21,844 bases of DNA from JAHBXC01 sp964350875 (lineage in GTDB: Bacteria; Planctomycetota; Phycisphaerae; Phycisphaerales; UBA1924): NCBI GenBank assembly GCA_964350875.1, contig CAYGLT010000041.1, forward strand, positions 1 through 21,844, in the 5' to 3' direction. Below, piece after piece: positions 1 to 5,893 of the stretch. Both the position numbers and the translations under genes were made by a program. The number at the start of each line of letters is the position of its first letter. The stretch's first letter is position 1. Under the pieces are notes generated by a model. That model ran no database searches. It was not told the origin of the DNA and saw only the letters and a program-made list of their open reading frames with translations.

Positions 1-406
1 TGAGCAGGGGCATGTTGTCGGCGAGCGCGACGGGGGTGGTGCCGCCGTAGCCGCGCGTGACGGCGAGAACATTGCCAGCGACGACGGTGACGAGCATGAC
101 CTCGGTGGAGTTGGCGGGCTTGACGAGGTCGCCGGCGCGGAAGCGGTCGCCGTTGTCGACGGTGATGTTGCCGGCGGTGGTGGGCGAGGGCGTGAACGAG
201 GACTGGTTGATGGCGTCGGTGTTGGGGAGGAGGGAGTCCTCGATCCACTCGTGGACGGTGGAGCGCGCGGCGCGGGCGGGGTCGCCCAGGTGATCGAGGA
301 GGGGCGTCTCGAAGGGCGAGACGATGCCGATGATGTCGGAGACATCCTCGGCGATTTCGGGGAGTGAAGGTCCAGCGGTGTAGGTGGCTTTGCCGGTGAA
401 GGCCAT
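1..406 (-). CDS. Phage major capsid protein, SU10/DUF5309-like (C-terminus outside window)
   Basis: The reading frame starts at the ATG on 404-406 and runs off the left edge, giving about 135 N-terminal residues. The opening MAFTGKATYTAG, followed by EIAEDVSDIIGIVSPFETPL and HEWIEDSLLP, matches what I recall of major capsid proteins of the SU10/DUF5309 group, whose N-terminus reads as a call to form the shell lattice. Later residues AGDLVKPANSTEVMLVT and VTRGYGGTTP also fit that family. An AGGA lies about 9 bases upstream of the ATG. It is third in the order portal, scaffold-like, capsid, which is the usual head-gene order in tailed phages. The family assignment rests on memory of the motif pattern. 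The rest of the protein cannot be judged. Confidence 0.72.
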   Translation of the reverse strand, partial: MAFTGKATYTAGPSLPEIAEDVSDIIGIVSPFETPLLDHLGDPARAARSTVHEWIEDSLLPNTDAINQSSFTPSPTTAGNITVDNGDRFRAGDLVKPANSTEVMLVTVVAGNVLAVTRGYGGTTPVALADNMPLL

Positions 407-493
407 GTGGTGGAGTCCTGAAGAAGAGGTGGAGAAGAAGGCGGCAGGGAGCAGGCAGCGGGAGAAGAGATGAAGAGACGGAGAGAAGTGATG

Positions 494-540
494 CCCCCTC
501 CCCGGCCCTCCCCCATCTCGCGATGCTCGATAGGGGAGGG
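494..540 (-). repeat. Dispersed GC-rich palindromic repeat, copy 1
   Basis: A hairpin is formed by CCCTCCCC at 506-513 and GGGGAGGG at 533-540, with a 19-base loop that itself contains ATC and GAT. The C-rich stretch 494-503 is the outer part of the shared unit (consensus tail GGGGAGGGGGT on the opposite strand). The copy sits between the scaffold-like gene and the capsid gene and has the same orientation as the copies at 1137 and 5746. It could act as a terminator, mRNA stabiliser or REP-like element; the sequence alone cannot tell which. Confidence 0.75.
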
Positions 541-550
541 AGATGTGCGC

Positions 551-1075
551 TCACACCGCGCGGCGGAGGCGGAGGTAGCGGAGGAGGGCGGCGCGGTCGC
601 CGCTGGTGGCGGCGAGTTCGAGCGCGCTGTCGAGGTCGTCGAACGAGGGTGTGGTGTTCATGGGGGCGGGGGACATCGCGGAGCGTGCGGAGGAAGTGCG
701 CGGCGGCGCGTCGTGCGCGAAGAGGAAGGGTTTGGCGCGCTTGAGGTCGGCGATAAGCACTCCGAGATCGGTGTCGCCGCCGTTGGTTGCGCGGGTGTTG
801 ACGAGCGCGCGGACGGTCTCGGCGTCGACGGCGCCGGATTCGGCGAGGAGCGCGTCGAGCGCGTGGGTTCGTGTGAGCGTGTCGAGTTGAGCGCGGGTCT
901 CGGCGAGTTCGGCGGCGAGTTGCTCGTTGAGCGCTTCTGCTTCGAGCGCTCTGCGCCGCCATTCGGCGAGTTCGGTGGTGGGCGCGTCGTCGTTGGTGGT
1001 GAGGTCGGGCGTTTCGCCGCCGACGATCGGGTCGTCGATGGGGTCGGGATTGGTGGGGTCGTCGAGTTTGGACAT
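551..1075 (-). CDS. Putative phage head scaffolding protein
   Basis: This 174-residue protein starts at the ATG on 1073-1075. The N-terminus is acidic and disordered-looking (MSKLDDPTNPDPIDDPIVGG). A probable coiled coil at about residues 38-75 follows (ELAEWRRRALEAEALNEQLA and onward). The C-terminus is short, helical and basic, ending RAALLRYLRLRRAV. This layout, plus its position between portal and major capsid genes, is typical of phage scaffolding proteins, which guide procapsid assembly and leave or are cleaved afterwards. No sequence motif proves this, and it could instead be another small head or structural protein. No clear Shine-Dalgarno precedes the ATG. The frame stays open upstream into the gap, but the sequence between 1076 and 1180 is a repeat-bearing spacer rather than coding. 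Confidence 0.6.
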   Translation of the reverse strand: MSKLDDPTNPDPIDDPIVGGETPDLTTNDDAPTTELAEWRRRALEAEALNEQLAAELAETRAQLDTLTRTHALDALLAESGAVDAETVRALVNTRATNGGDTDLGVLIADLKRAKPFLFAHDAPPRTSSARSAMSPAPMNTTPSFDDLDSALELAATSGDRAALLRYLRLRRAV

Positions 1076-1136
1076 GGGGAAGGGCAATCGGCAAGAGGGA
1101 ACGGGCAATGAGGAGCAGGAAGAAGGTGAGAGAAGA

Positions 1137-1177
1137 CCCCCACCCTGGCCCTCCCCCGTGCTGCGCATAGGGGAGGG
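1137..1177 (-). repeat. Dispersed GC-rich palindromic repeat, copy 2
   Basis: Arms are CCCTCCCC at 1149-1156 and GGGGAGGG at 1170-1177, preceded by the C-rich outer segment from 1137. It has the same orientation as copy 1 and likewise follows a purine-rich spacer. It ends three bases before an assembly gap, so the repeat may be what broke the assembly. Confidence 0.72.
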
Positions 1178-1180
1178 AGG

Positions 1181-1280
1181 NNNNNNNNNNNNNNNNNNNN
1201 NNNNNNNNNNNNNNNNNNNNNNNNNNNNNNNNNNNNNNNNNNNNNNNNNNNNNNNNNNNNNNNNNNNNNNNNNNNNNNNN
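1181..1280. other. Assembly gap (100 N)
   Basis: Exactly 100 N, the usual placeholder for a gap of unknown length. It hides the C-terminus of the portal gene and the start of the spacer to the scaffold-like gene. The flanks are not duplicates of each other. Confidence 0.95.
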
Positions 1281-2824
1281 AGGCCGGGGTCGGTGGGGGC
1301 GTAGCCCAGTTCGGCGAGGACGCGCGGGGTTGGGACGCCGAGTTGTGACTTGAGCAGCGCGGTGTTGAGTCGGTCGGTTTCGGACTGGGGGAGCGGGTCG
1401 GGCCAGACGATGCGCACGCCGCGGTCGCGCGGGTCGGTGCGCAGGAGTCCGGACTCGTTGAACGCGTGGAGGATGAGGTTGCAGAGTTGCGCGAGCCCTC
1501 GGCCGTAGGCGATGTGCTTGCGCTGGGTCTTCGCGAGCAGGCCGAGGAGGGTGACACGCAGGGCGGACTCTGACGAGAGGTTGCCGAGTTTGCTGCGCAG
1601 CACTCCGGCGGCGACGGGCGTGACGGAGGAGATCTTGTCGAGCGCTTCGCGGATCTCCTCGATGTGCGAGTCTTCGGACGGGGAGTGCGCGTCGCCTCCC
1701 ACGGGCGTGATGGAGGCGTCGGGGTTGTCGGTCGAATACACCTGTCCGGGCGCGACGGGCGTCTGCCCGAAGGAGTCGATGCCCTTGGCGAGGTACATGC
1801 GGAAGGACTGCATGGTGACTCGCGCGGCGCGGTCGGAGAGGCGCGTGTTGAGTTCGTCCTGGAGGGGGATGAGGGGTTCGACCTCGGAGACGCCGTGGTA
1901 GTGGAAGGGCTGGGAGATGTTCTGGATGTGCACGATGGGAACGACGCCCAGCGGGTTGGGCGCTTCGTCGATGAGTCGCGCGTCCTCGTAGGTCTGTCGG
2001 TGCGTCGCGGAATGGACCTCGACGACCTTGATGTCGGCGCGTGCTGTGATGCGCGGCGTGTGCCCGAGGCGCTGCGCGAGTGCGGCGAACGCGGCGGAGG
2101 GGCGCGAGCGCTCGACATCGTTCGAGAGGCGTGTGTAGCGGAGGATGAGGGCGTCGAGTCTGCGGTAGTCGGCGCCGGCGACGAGGGGGATAGCGCGGGT
2201 GGGGTCGAGGAGTTCGATGCGCGCGAGGTGGGCGTGGTCGATGGCGCGGGTGAGCGCGGCCTCTGGCGATGCGTCGTTCCGTGTGGCGGTTGCGGCGAAG
2301 AGGTCGTCGGCGCGGAGGAGGAGGTCGACGCTGCCGTAGACGCAGCCGAGCAGGGCCATGTCCTGCAGGAGTGCGCCGCCGCCTGAGGACTCGAAGACGG
2401 CGTCGAGGAGTTGTTCGACGGCGCGGCGTGTGGCGTTGTCGCGCGCTGTGGAGACGATGGAGATGGGTCGCCCGAACATGACATCGACCATGGCGTGGAT
2501 GCGCCACGCGATGTCGTTCTCGATGACGACCTCTTTGCCGAGCGCGTCGGGGGCGCGGTCGTCGGCGAGGCGCGGGCCGGTTGCGCCGGAGAAGCGAGAG
2601 GGCAGGCCCGCGGCCTGCGCGAGGCGGGGTCTGCGGCGAGAGTGCGAGGAGCCGGACGACGCCGATGCGAGTGGGTTGGAGGGTTTGTTGAGTGTCGGGT
2701 TGCGGTAGTACGCCCAGAGCCGCTGGAGGCCCGGGAGCGTGTCGGACTCGTGCTCCGCGAGGAGATGGGAGAGGAGTGCGTCGTCGAGGTTGATGTCGCG
2801 GAAGGGTCCGAGGGAGTAGGGCAT
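1281..2824 (-). CDS. Phage portal protein, SPP1 gp6-like (C-terminus in gap)
   Basis: About 514 residues are visible, starting MPYSLGPFRDINLDDALL at the ATG on 2822-2824. Portals form the dodecameric ring at one vertex through which DNA is packaged and to which the tail attaches. Supporting segments are DVMFGRPISIVST, the LLQDMALLGCVYGSVDLLL region, a PIVHIQNISQPFHYHGVSEV segment followed by PLIPLQDELNTRLSDRAARV, and a late SSESALRVTLLGLLAKTQRK helix; these fit SPP1 gp6-like portals. That family is usually about 450-520 residues, so little is likely missing beyond the gap. An in-frame ATG at 2884 is an alternative start, but the residues it adds look non-coding. No terminase gene lies upstream, where one would normally be. 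Confidence 0.75.
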
Positions 2825-3119
2825 GGCGTCGTCCGGTTCGCTCGTGTGAGTGTCTGCCGCCGGCGGATGCGGGCGGCTACCCATGGCGGCGCGGTCCGGC
2901 CTGTGCGCACGGGGACGGTCAGAGCGTGCCGCGTGTCGTGAAGCATGTCTTTGTGGGCATTGAAGTAAGGAAAATGTCAGGGTTTTCCCGGAAAGGGCGA
3001 CCTCCTGAGCCGTCGCGTGCGCACGGAAGTGGTTGATGCGGCGACTTTCGGTGGTTGGCGGGGAATACTGGGCGAGTGACCGCCGTTGTGCAGTCGGCCT
3101 CGTGGGGAGCGCCCTTCTT
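2825..3119. other. Intergenic region between phage module and sigma-factor gene
   Basis: This 295-base region separates the divergent portal and ECF sigma genes. It contains a patch (about 2941-2990) clearly lower in G+C than the surroundings, which could hold promoters for either side or mark the phage-host junction. I see no tRNA, integrase or obvious direct repeat that would define an attachment site. Confidence 0.5.
3062..3087 (+). promoter_or_regulatory. Possible ECF-type promoter of the sigma operon
   Basis: GGAATA at 3062-3067 is followed after 16 bases by CGTT at 3084-3087. This resembles the GGAA(C/T) and CGT elements recognised by many ECF sigma factors, which often autoregulate. 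It lies about 30 bases before the preferred start codon, leaving room for a leader. The match is by eye and short, so chance is quite possible. Confidence 0.25.
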
Positions 3120-3746
3120 TTGACACGACCCGAGTTCGAACAGCTCGCGCTCTCGCACCTCGAAGCGATGCACCGCATGGCGTACACGCTCACGCGCAAT
3201 TCTGATGCTGCCGGCGACCTCGTTCAGGAGGCGTATCTGCTCGCGTTCCGCGCGTGGGAGTCGTTCAGCCAGCGCGACGAGATCGCGACGAAGGACGGGG
3301 AGTCGGCCGCGTCGGCGTCGATGCGCGCGTGGCTGTTCCGGATTCTGCACAACGCGCACTACACGGCCGGGCGGAAGGCCAAGCGCGCGCCGGCGCTGTC
3401 GGAGGCGGTGGAGTCCGCGCCCGATCAGCACGACCTTCCGAACGACGCTCCCCCGGCGTGGAACCTGCGCGATCTGGATTGGGAGCATGTGGACGATCGG
3501 ATGAAGATCGCGATCGACGCGCTCTCGGGCGAGCACCGCGAGGTGCTGCTGCTCTGGGGTGTGGAGGGGATGAAGTACCGGGAGATTGCCGAGGTTCTGG
3601 GCGTGCCGCTGGGCACGATCATGAGCCGGCTTCACCGGGCGAGAAAGGCGGTCGCGGACGCGTTGTCGTCTTCGACCGCGGACGCCGACGACGACCTTGC
3701 GGTGCGCATCCGCCACGCCGCCGCTTTGACGACGAACCACGACTGA
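3120..3746 (+). CDS. RNA polymerase sigma factor, ECF subfamily
   Basis: It directs RNA polymerase to a small set of promoters, normally held in check by the anti-sigma factor encoded next to it. Region 2 is visible as LEAMHRMAYTLTRNSDAAGD followed by LVQEAYLLAFRAWESF. Region 4 reads IDALSGEHREVLLLWGVEGM, then YREIAEVLGVPLGTIMSRLH with RARKAV. The linker is about 80 residues with an acidic stretch, and the protein is 208 residues, normal to slightly long. I chose the TTG at 3120 because it gives the canonical opening MTRPEFEQLAL and follows GGGGAG by about 10 bases. In-frame alternatives are GTG 3102 and ATG 3036; these add residues with no family resemblance. It ends 22 bases before the anti-sigma gene. 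Confidence 0.88.
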   Translation: MTRPEFEQLALSHLEAMHRMAYTLTRNSDAAGDLVQEAYLLAFRAWESFSQRDEIATKDGESAASASMRAWLFRILHNAHYTAGRKAKRAPALSEAVESAPDQHDLPNDAPPAWNLRDLDWEHVDDRMKIAIDALSGEHREVLLLWGVEGMKYREIAEVLGVPLGTIMSRLHRARKAVADALSSSTADADDDLAVRIRHAAALTTNHD

Positions 3747-3768
3747 CCGACCGAGAGAGACCGCCGCC

Positions 3769-4683
3769 GTGACGACCAACGACAACCACAACCCGAACCG
3801 CACGCACCGTTCGCCCTTGGGCGAACTGGGCGAGGTCGTTCGTCTGGTCGCGGACGGCGAGGCGACGCCCGAGCAGCGCGCCGCTCTCGAGCGTGCATCG
3901 GCGCGGCTCTCCCCTGCGGATCGCGAGGCGCTGGAGGCGACGATCGAGGCCGAGCGTTCGCTCCGCCGCGCCACCGACGAGTGCATGCGCGCCGATTGCC
4001 CTCCGTGCCCCGATGATCTCCGTGACCGTGTGCTCCGCGCGGTGCGCGCCGACGAGGCGGGCGCTGCGCCGGCGCCGGGCGCTCGTGAGGACGATGGTGG
4101 GCCGTTCGTGTTCACGATGTTCCGGCGCAACTGGCCGCTGGCCGCGGCCGCGGCGGTGCTGTTCGCGGCGCTGGTGGGCCTGTTCGTGTTGCCGATCGTC
4201 GCGCCGAACTCGCATGTCTGGCCGCCCGATCAGTCCTCGCGCGTGCAACTGGTCTCGTTCCTCGGGGGCGAGCACAACAACTGCGCGCCGATGACGCGGT
4301 ACTCGCAGTTGAAACTCCCGATCCGTGAGCGGCCGGACGCCGAGCGGTACATCGCGCAGTGGACGCCCGACGCGCCGAAGGTCATCACGATGGCCGGGCC
4401 GGGCTTCCGCTTCCTTGGTGTCGGTCCGTGCGGCGTGCCGGGCGGGGGGGACTCCCTGCAGATGGTCTTTGCTCCTACCGACGCCGAGCACACGCCCATC
4501 AGCGTGTTCATTCAGGATGCCTCGGCGCGCGATCCTCAGGAGTTGCCGCGCACGATGGCCCAGTTGGGCGAGACGGCCGAGGGCCAGTCGGTGCAGGCGT
4601 TCCGCCACGGCGAGTGTCTGGTGTATGTCGTTTCCTCGTCGGAGGATGACGCCAAGCGGATCGCGAAAAATCTGGGGGAGTGA
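3769..4683 (+). CDS. Probable membrane-anchored anti-sigma factor
   Basis: A 304-residue protein starting at GTG 3769, preceded by GAGAGAGA. The N-terminal about 115 residues are cytoplasmic and helical, with a Cys cluster CMRADCPPC (C72, C77, C80) that resembles, but does not match, the HxxxCxxC of zinc-binding anti-sigma domains. One membrane segment follows (about 122-144, LAAAAAVLFAALVGLFVLPI). About 160 residues should lie outside, containing three further cysteines (in HNNCAP, GPCGVP, GECLVY). This is the layout of an anti-sigma factor that binds its partner inside and may sense a signal outside. Position immediately after the ECF gene is the strongest support. The outer domain is not recognised. 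It ends 9 bases from the convergent ubiX stop. Confidence 0.72.
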   Translation: MTTNDNHNPNRTHRSPLGELGEVVRLVADGEATPEQRAALERASARLSPADREALEATIEAERSLRRATDECMRADCPPCPDDLRDRVLRAVRADEAGAAPAPGAREDDGGPFVFTMFRRNWPLAAAAAVLFAALVGLFVLPIVAPNSHVWPPDQSSRVQLVSFLGGEHNNCAPMTRYSQLKLPIRERPDAERYIAQWTPDAPKVITMAGPGFRFLGVGPCGVPGGGDSLQMVFAPTDAEHTPISVFIQDASARDPQELPRTMAQLGETAEGQSVQAFRHGECLVYVVSSSEDDAKRIAKNLGE

Positions 4684-4692
4684 TCGGAGGGC

Positions 4693-5307
4693 TCAGTCGT
4701 CCTTCGGCGTCTCGCCTTCCCAGCGCTGGCCCAGTTCGTGCTCCACGCCGAGCAGGTCGAGCACGCGCGCGACCATGAAGTCCACCATCTCGTCGATCGT
4801 CTTGGGCAGGAGGTAGAACCCCGGGCTCGCGGGAGCGACGATCCCGCCCGCCAGGGTGATGGTCTCCATCGCGCGGATGTCCATCAGCGTGAGGGGCGAT
4901 TCCCGGTGGAGCAGAACCAAGCGGCGCCGCTCTTTCAGCGTCACGGCCGCGGCCCGGACGAGCAGGTTGTCCCCCAGCCCGGCGCCGACGGCGTTCAGGG
5001 TGTGGCTCGAGCACGGGACGATCGCCATCCCGTCGTGGCGGAAACTCCCCGAGGCGATGACCGCGCCGACATCGCGGATGTTGTGCTTGATGAGGCCGCG
5101 CTCGGCCGGGTCGACGCCCTCGGGCAGGCCGCCGAGGAGGCGCAAATCAAATCCGTCGGCCCCGAGTTCATCAACGAGGAGGCGCGCCCCGCTGGCGGTG
5201 GCGACCACATGGACCTCGTGCCCGAGTTCGAGGAGGTGGCTCACGGCGCGCTGGGCGTAGGCCGCCCCCGAGGCGCCGCTGATCCCGATGACGATCCGCT
5301 TCTTCAT
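4693..5307 (-). CDS. ubiX: Flavin prenyltransferase UbiX
   Basis: UbiX joins a dimethylallyl group to FMN, making the prenylated flavin cofactor used by UbiD-type decarboxylases. The 204-residue length is standard. The N-terminal nucleotide-binding loop GISGASGAAY (8-17) is present, followed by the conserved ASGSFRHDGMAIVPCSSHTL segment, GLGDNLLVRAAAVTLKERRR, and the HRESPLTLMDIRAME stretch that shapes the phosphate and prenyl site. The C-terminal FYLLPKTIDEMVDFMVARVL is also typical. The ATG at 5307 is preceded by AAGGAG six bases away. No ubiD is visible in the window, so its partner must be elsewhere. It is transcribed divergently from the small gene at 5376. Confidence 0.95.
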   Translation of the reverse strand: MKKRIVIGISGASGAAYAQRAVSHLLELGHEVHVVATASGARLLVDELGADGFDLRLLGGLPEGVDPAERGLIKHNIRDVGAVIASGSFRHDGMAIVPCSSHTLNAVGAGLGDNLLVRAAAVTLKERRRLVLLHRESPLTLMDIRAMETITLAGGIVAPASPGFYLLPKTIDEMVDFMVARVLDLLGVEHELGQRWEGETPKDD

Positions 5308-5375
5308 CCACGCTCCTTCGCTGGGATCATCATTGGCGATTCGCCGGGCCGACGCTTCCCCTACACTCCGGGCCT

Positions 5376-5654
5376 ATGGCACGCCCCCTCCAGCCCCACG
5401 AGTACCGCATCGGCCAGCGGGTCCGCATCACCCAGCAGATCCCGCGCGCCCAGGACACCTTCACGATCACGATCGAGGGCGTCATCCGCCGCTTCGGCCA
5501 GCAGAAGACCGGCTCGTGGTTCGCCCACTCCAAGGACAACAAGGTGTGGCTCGACCGGCTGGAGATCGTCCGCGACGACGGCGAGATCGTGTTCTGCAAC
5601 CTCGACCAGTACTCGGTCGTGGAGTTGCTGACGGATGCGCCGGCTGAAGTCTGA
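5376..5654 (+). CDS. Small conserved-looking protein of unknown function
   Basis: A 92-residue protein with no signal peptide or membrane segment. It opens MARPLQPHEYRIGQRVRITQ, then has FTITIEGVIRRFGQQKTGSW, FAHSKDNKVWLDRLEIVRDD and GEIVFCNLDQYSVVELL. The alternation of short beta-like strands with a central IEGVIRRFGQQKTGSWF suggests a small beta-barrel (SH3- or Tudor-like), but that is inference. I believe similar short proteins occur in related planctomycetes, though I cannot name a family. Only 68 bases separate it from the divergent ubiX start, so the two probably share a promoter region. Third-position G+C bias supports it being a real gene. It is followed by the repeat cluster at 5676-5783. 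Confidence 0.7.
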   Translation: MARPLQPHEYRIGQRVRITQQIPRAQDTFTITIEGVIRRFGQQKTGSWFAHSKDNKVWLDRLEIVRDDGEIVFCNLDQYSVVELLTDAPAEV

Positions 5655-5675
5655 GGCGGAAGGCGGCACTGTGCT

Positions 5676-5715
5676 CCCTCCCCTGTCGAAGACGGGGGAG
5701 GGCCGGGGAGGGGGT
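5676..5715 (+). repeat. Dispersed GC-rich palindromic repeat, copy 3
   Basis: The hairpin 5676-5702 has arms CCCTCCCC and GGGGAGGG, with an inner GTC-GAA-GAC mini-stem, followed by the shared tail CCGGGGAGGGGGT. It lies 21 bases after the stop of the small gene, so it could terminate that transcript. It is oriented opposite to copy 4. Confidence 0.8.
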
Positions 5716-5742
5716 TCAAACAACCCCTTCTTGCGCGAAGAA
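5711..5742 (+). repeat. Two short hairpins between inverted repeat copies
   Basis: GGGGTT-CAAAC-AACCCC at 5711-5727 and TTCTT-GCGCG-AAGAA at 5728-5742 are perfect 6- and 5-bp stems placed directly one after the other, between copies 3 and 4 of the dispersed repeat. Confidence 0.6.
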
Positions 5743-5745
5743 CTG

Positions 5746-5783
5746 ACCCCCTCCTGACTTCCCCCATCTCACGATGGGGGAGG
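5746..5783 (-). repeat. Dispersed GC-rich palindromic repeat, copy 4 (diverged)
   Basis: The perfect stem CCCCCATC (5761-5768) and GATGGGGG (5773-5780) with loop TCAC is preceded by ACCCCCTCC, the reverse of the shared tail. It is the inverted partner of copy 3 and has lost part of the outer arms. Confidence 0.68.
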
Positions 5784-5893
5784 AAGCGGATCACGCTCCA
5801 TCCTCCGATATTCCCTTGCCTCACGCGGGAGTCGTGGTACTTTGAGCGTTGAGGAGCGCGGCACGCCGCCGCGCGAGGAACAAGGGGGTTCCC
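5784..5893 (+). promoter_or_regulatory. Leader region of the exported-protein gene
   Basis: This should hold the promoter of the downstream gene. TTGCCT (5816-5821) and TACTTT (5838-5843), 16 bases apart, are a weak sigma-70-like pair. AAGGGGGT lies just upstream of the ATG at 5894 and serves as the ribosome binding site. Confidence 0.3.

Noticed and set aside
658..2946. Second long minus-strand frame over the same phage region
   Set aside because: A Ser/Pro/Thr/Arg-rich product with no family resemblance. It is a shifted frame of the portal and scaffold-like genes.
2825..3119. Prophage attachment site at the junction of phage genes and sigma operon
   Set aside because: There is no tRNA, integrase or direct repeat in view. 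The lower-G+C patch alone is not enough.
551..3199. One 882-residue minus-strand protein spanning portal and scaffold-like regions
   Set aside because: The continuity is created by 100 N and by the spacer with a repeat. Separate starts (2824 and 1075) and domain content show two genes.
494..5783. CRISPR array from the repeated palindromes
   Set aside because: The copies are in both orientations, irregularly spaced, separated by genes, and lack uniform spacers.
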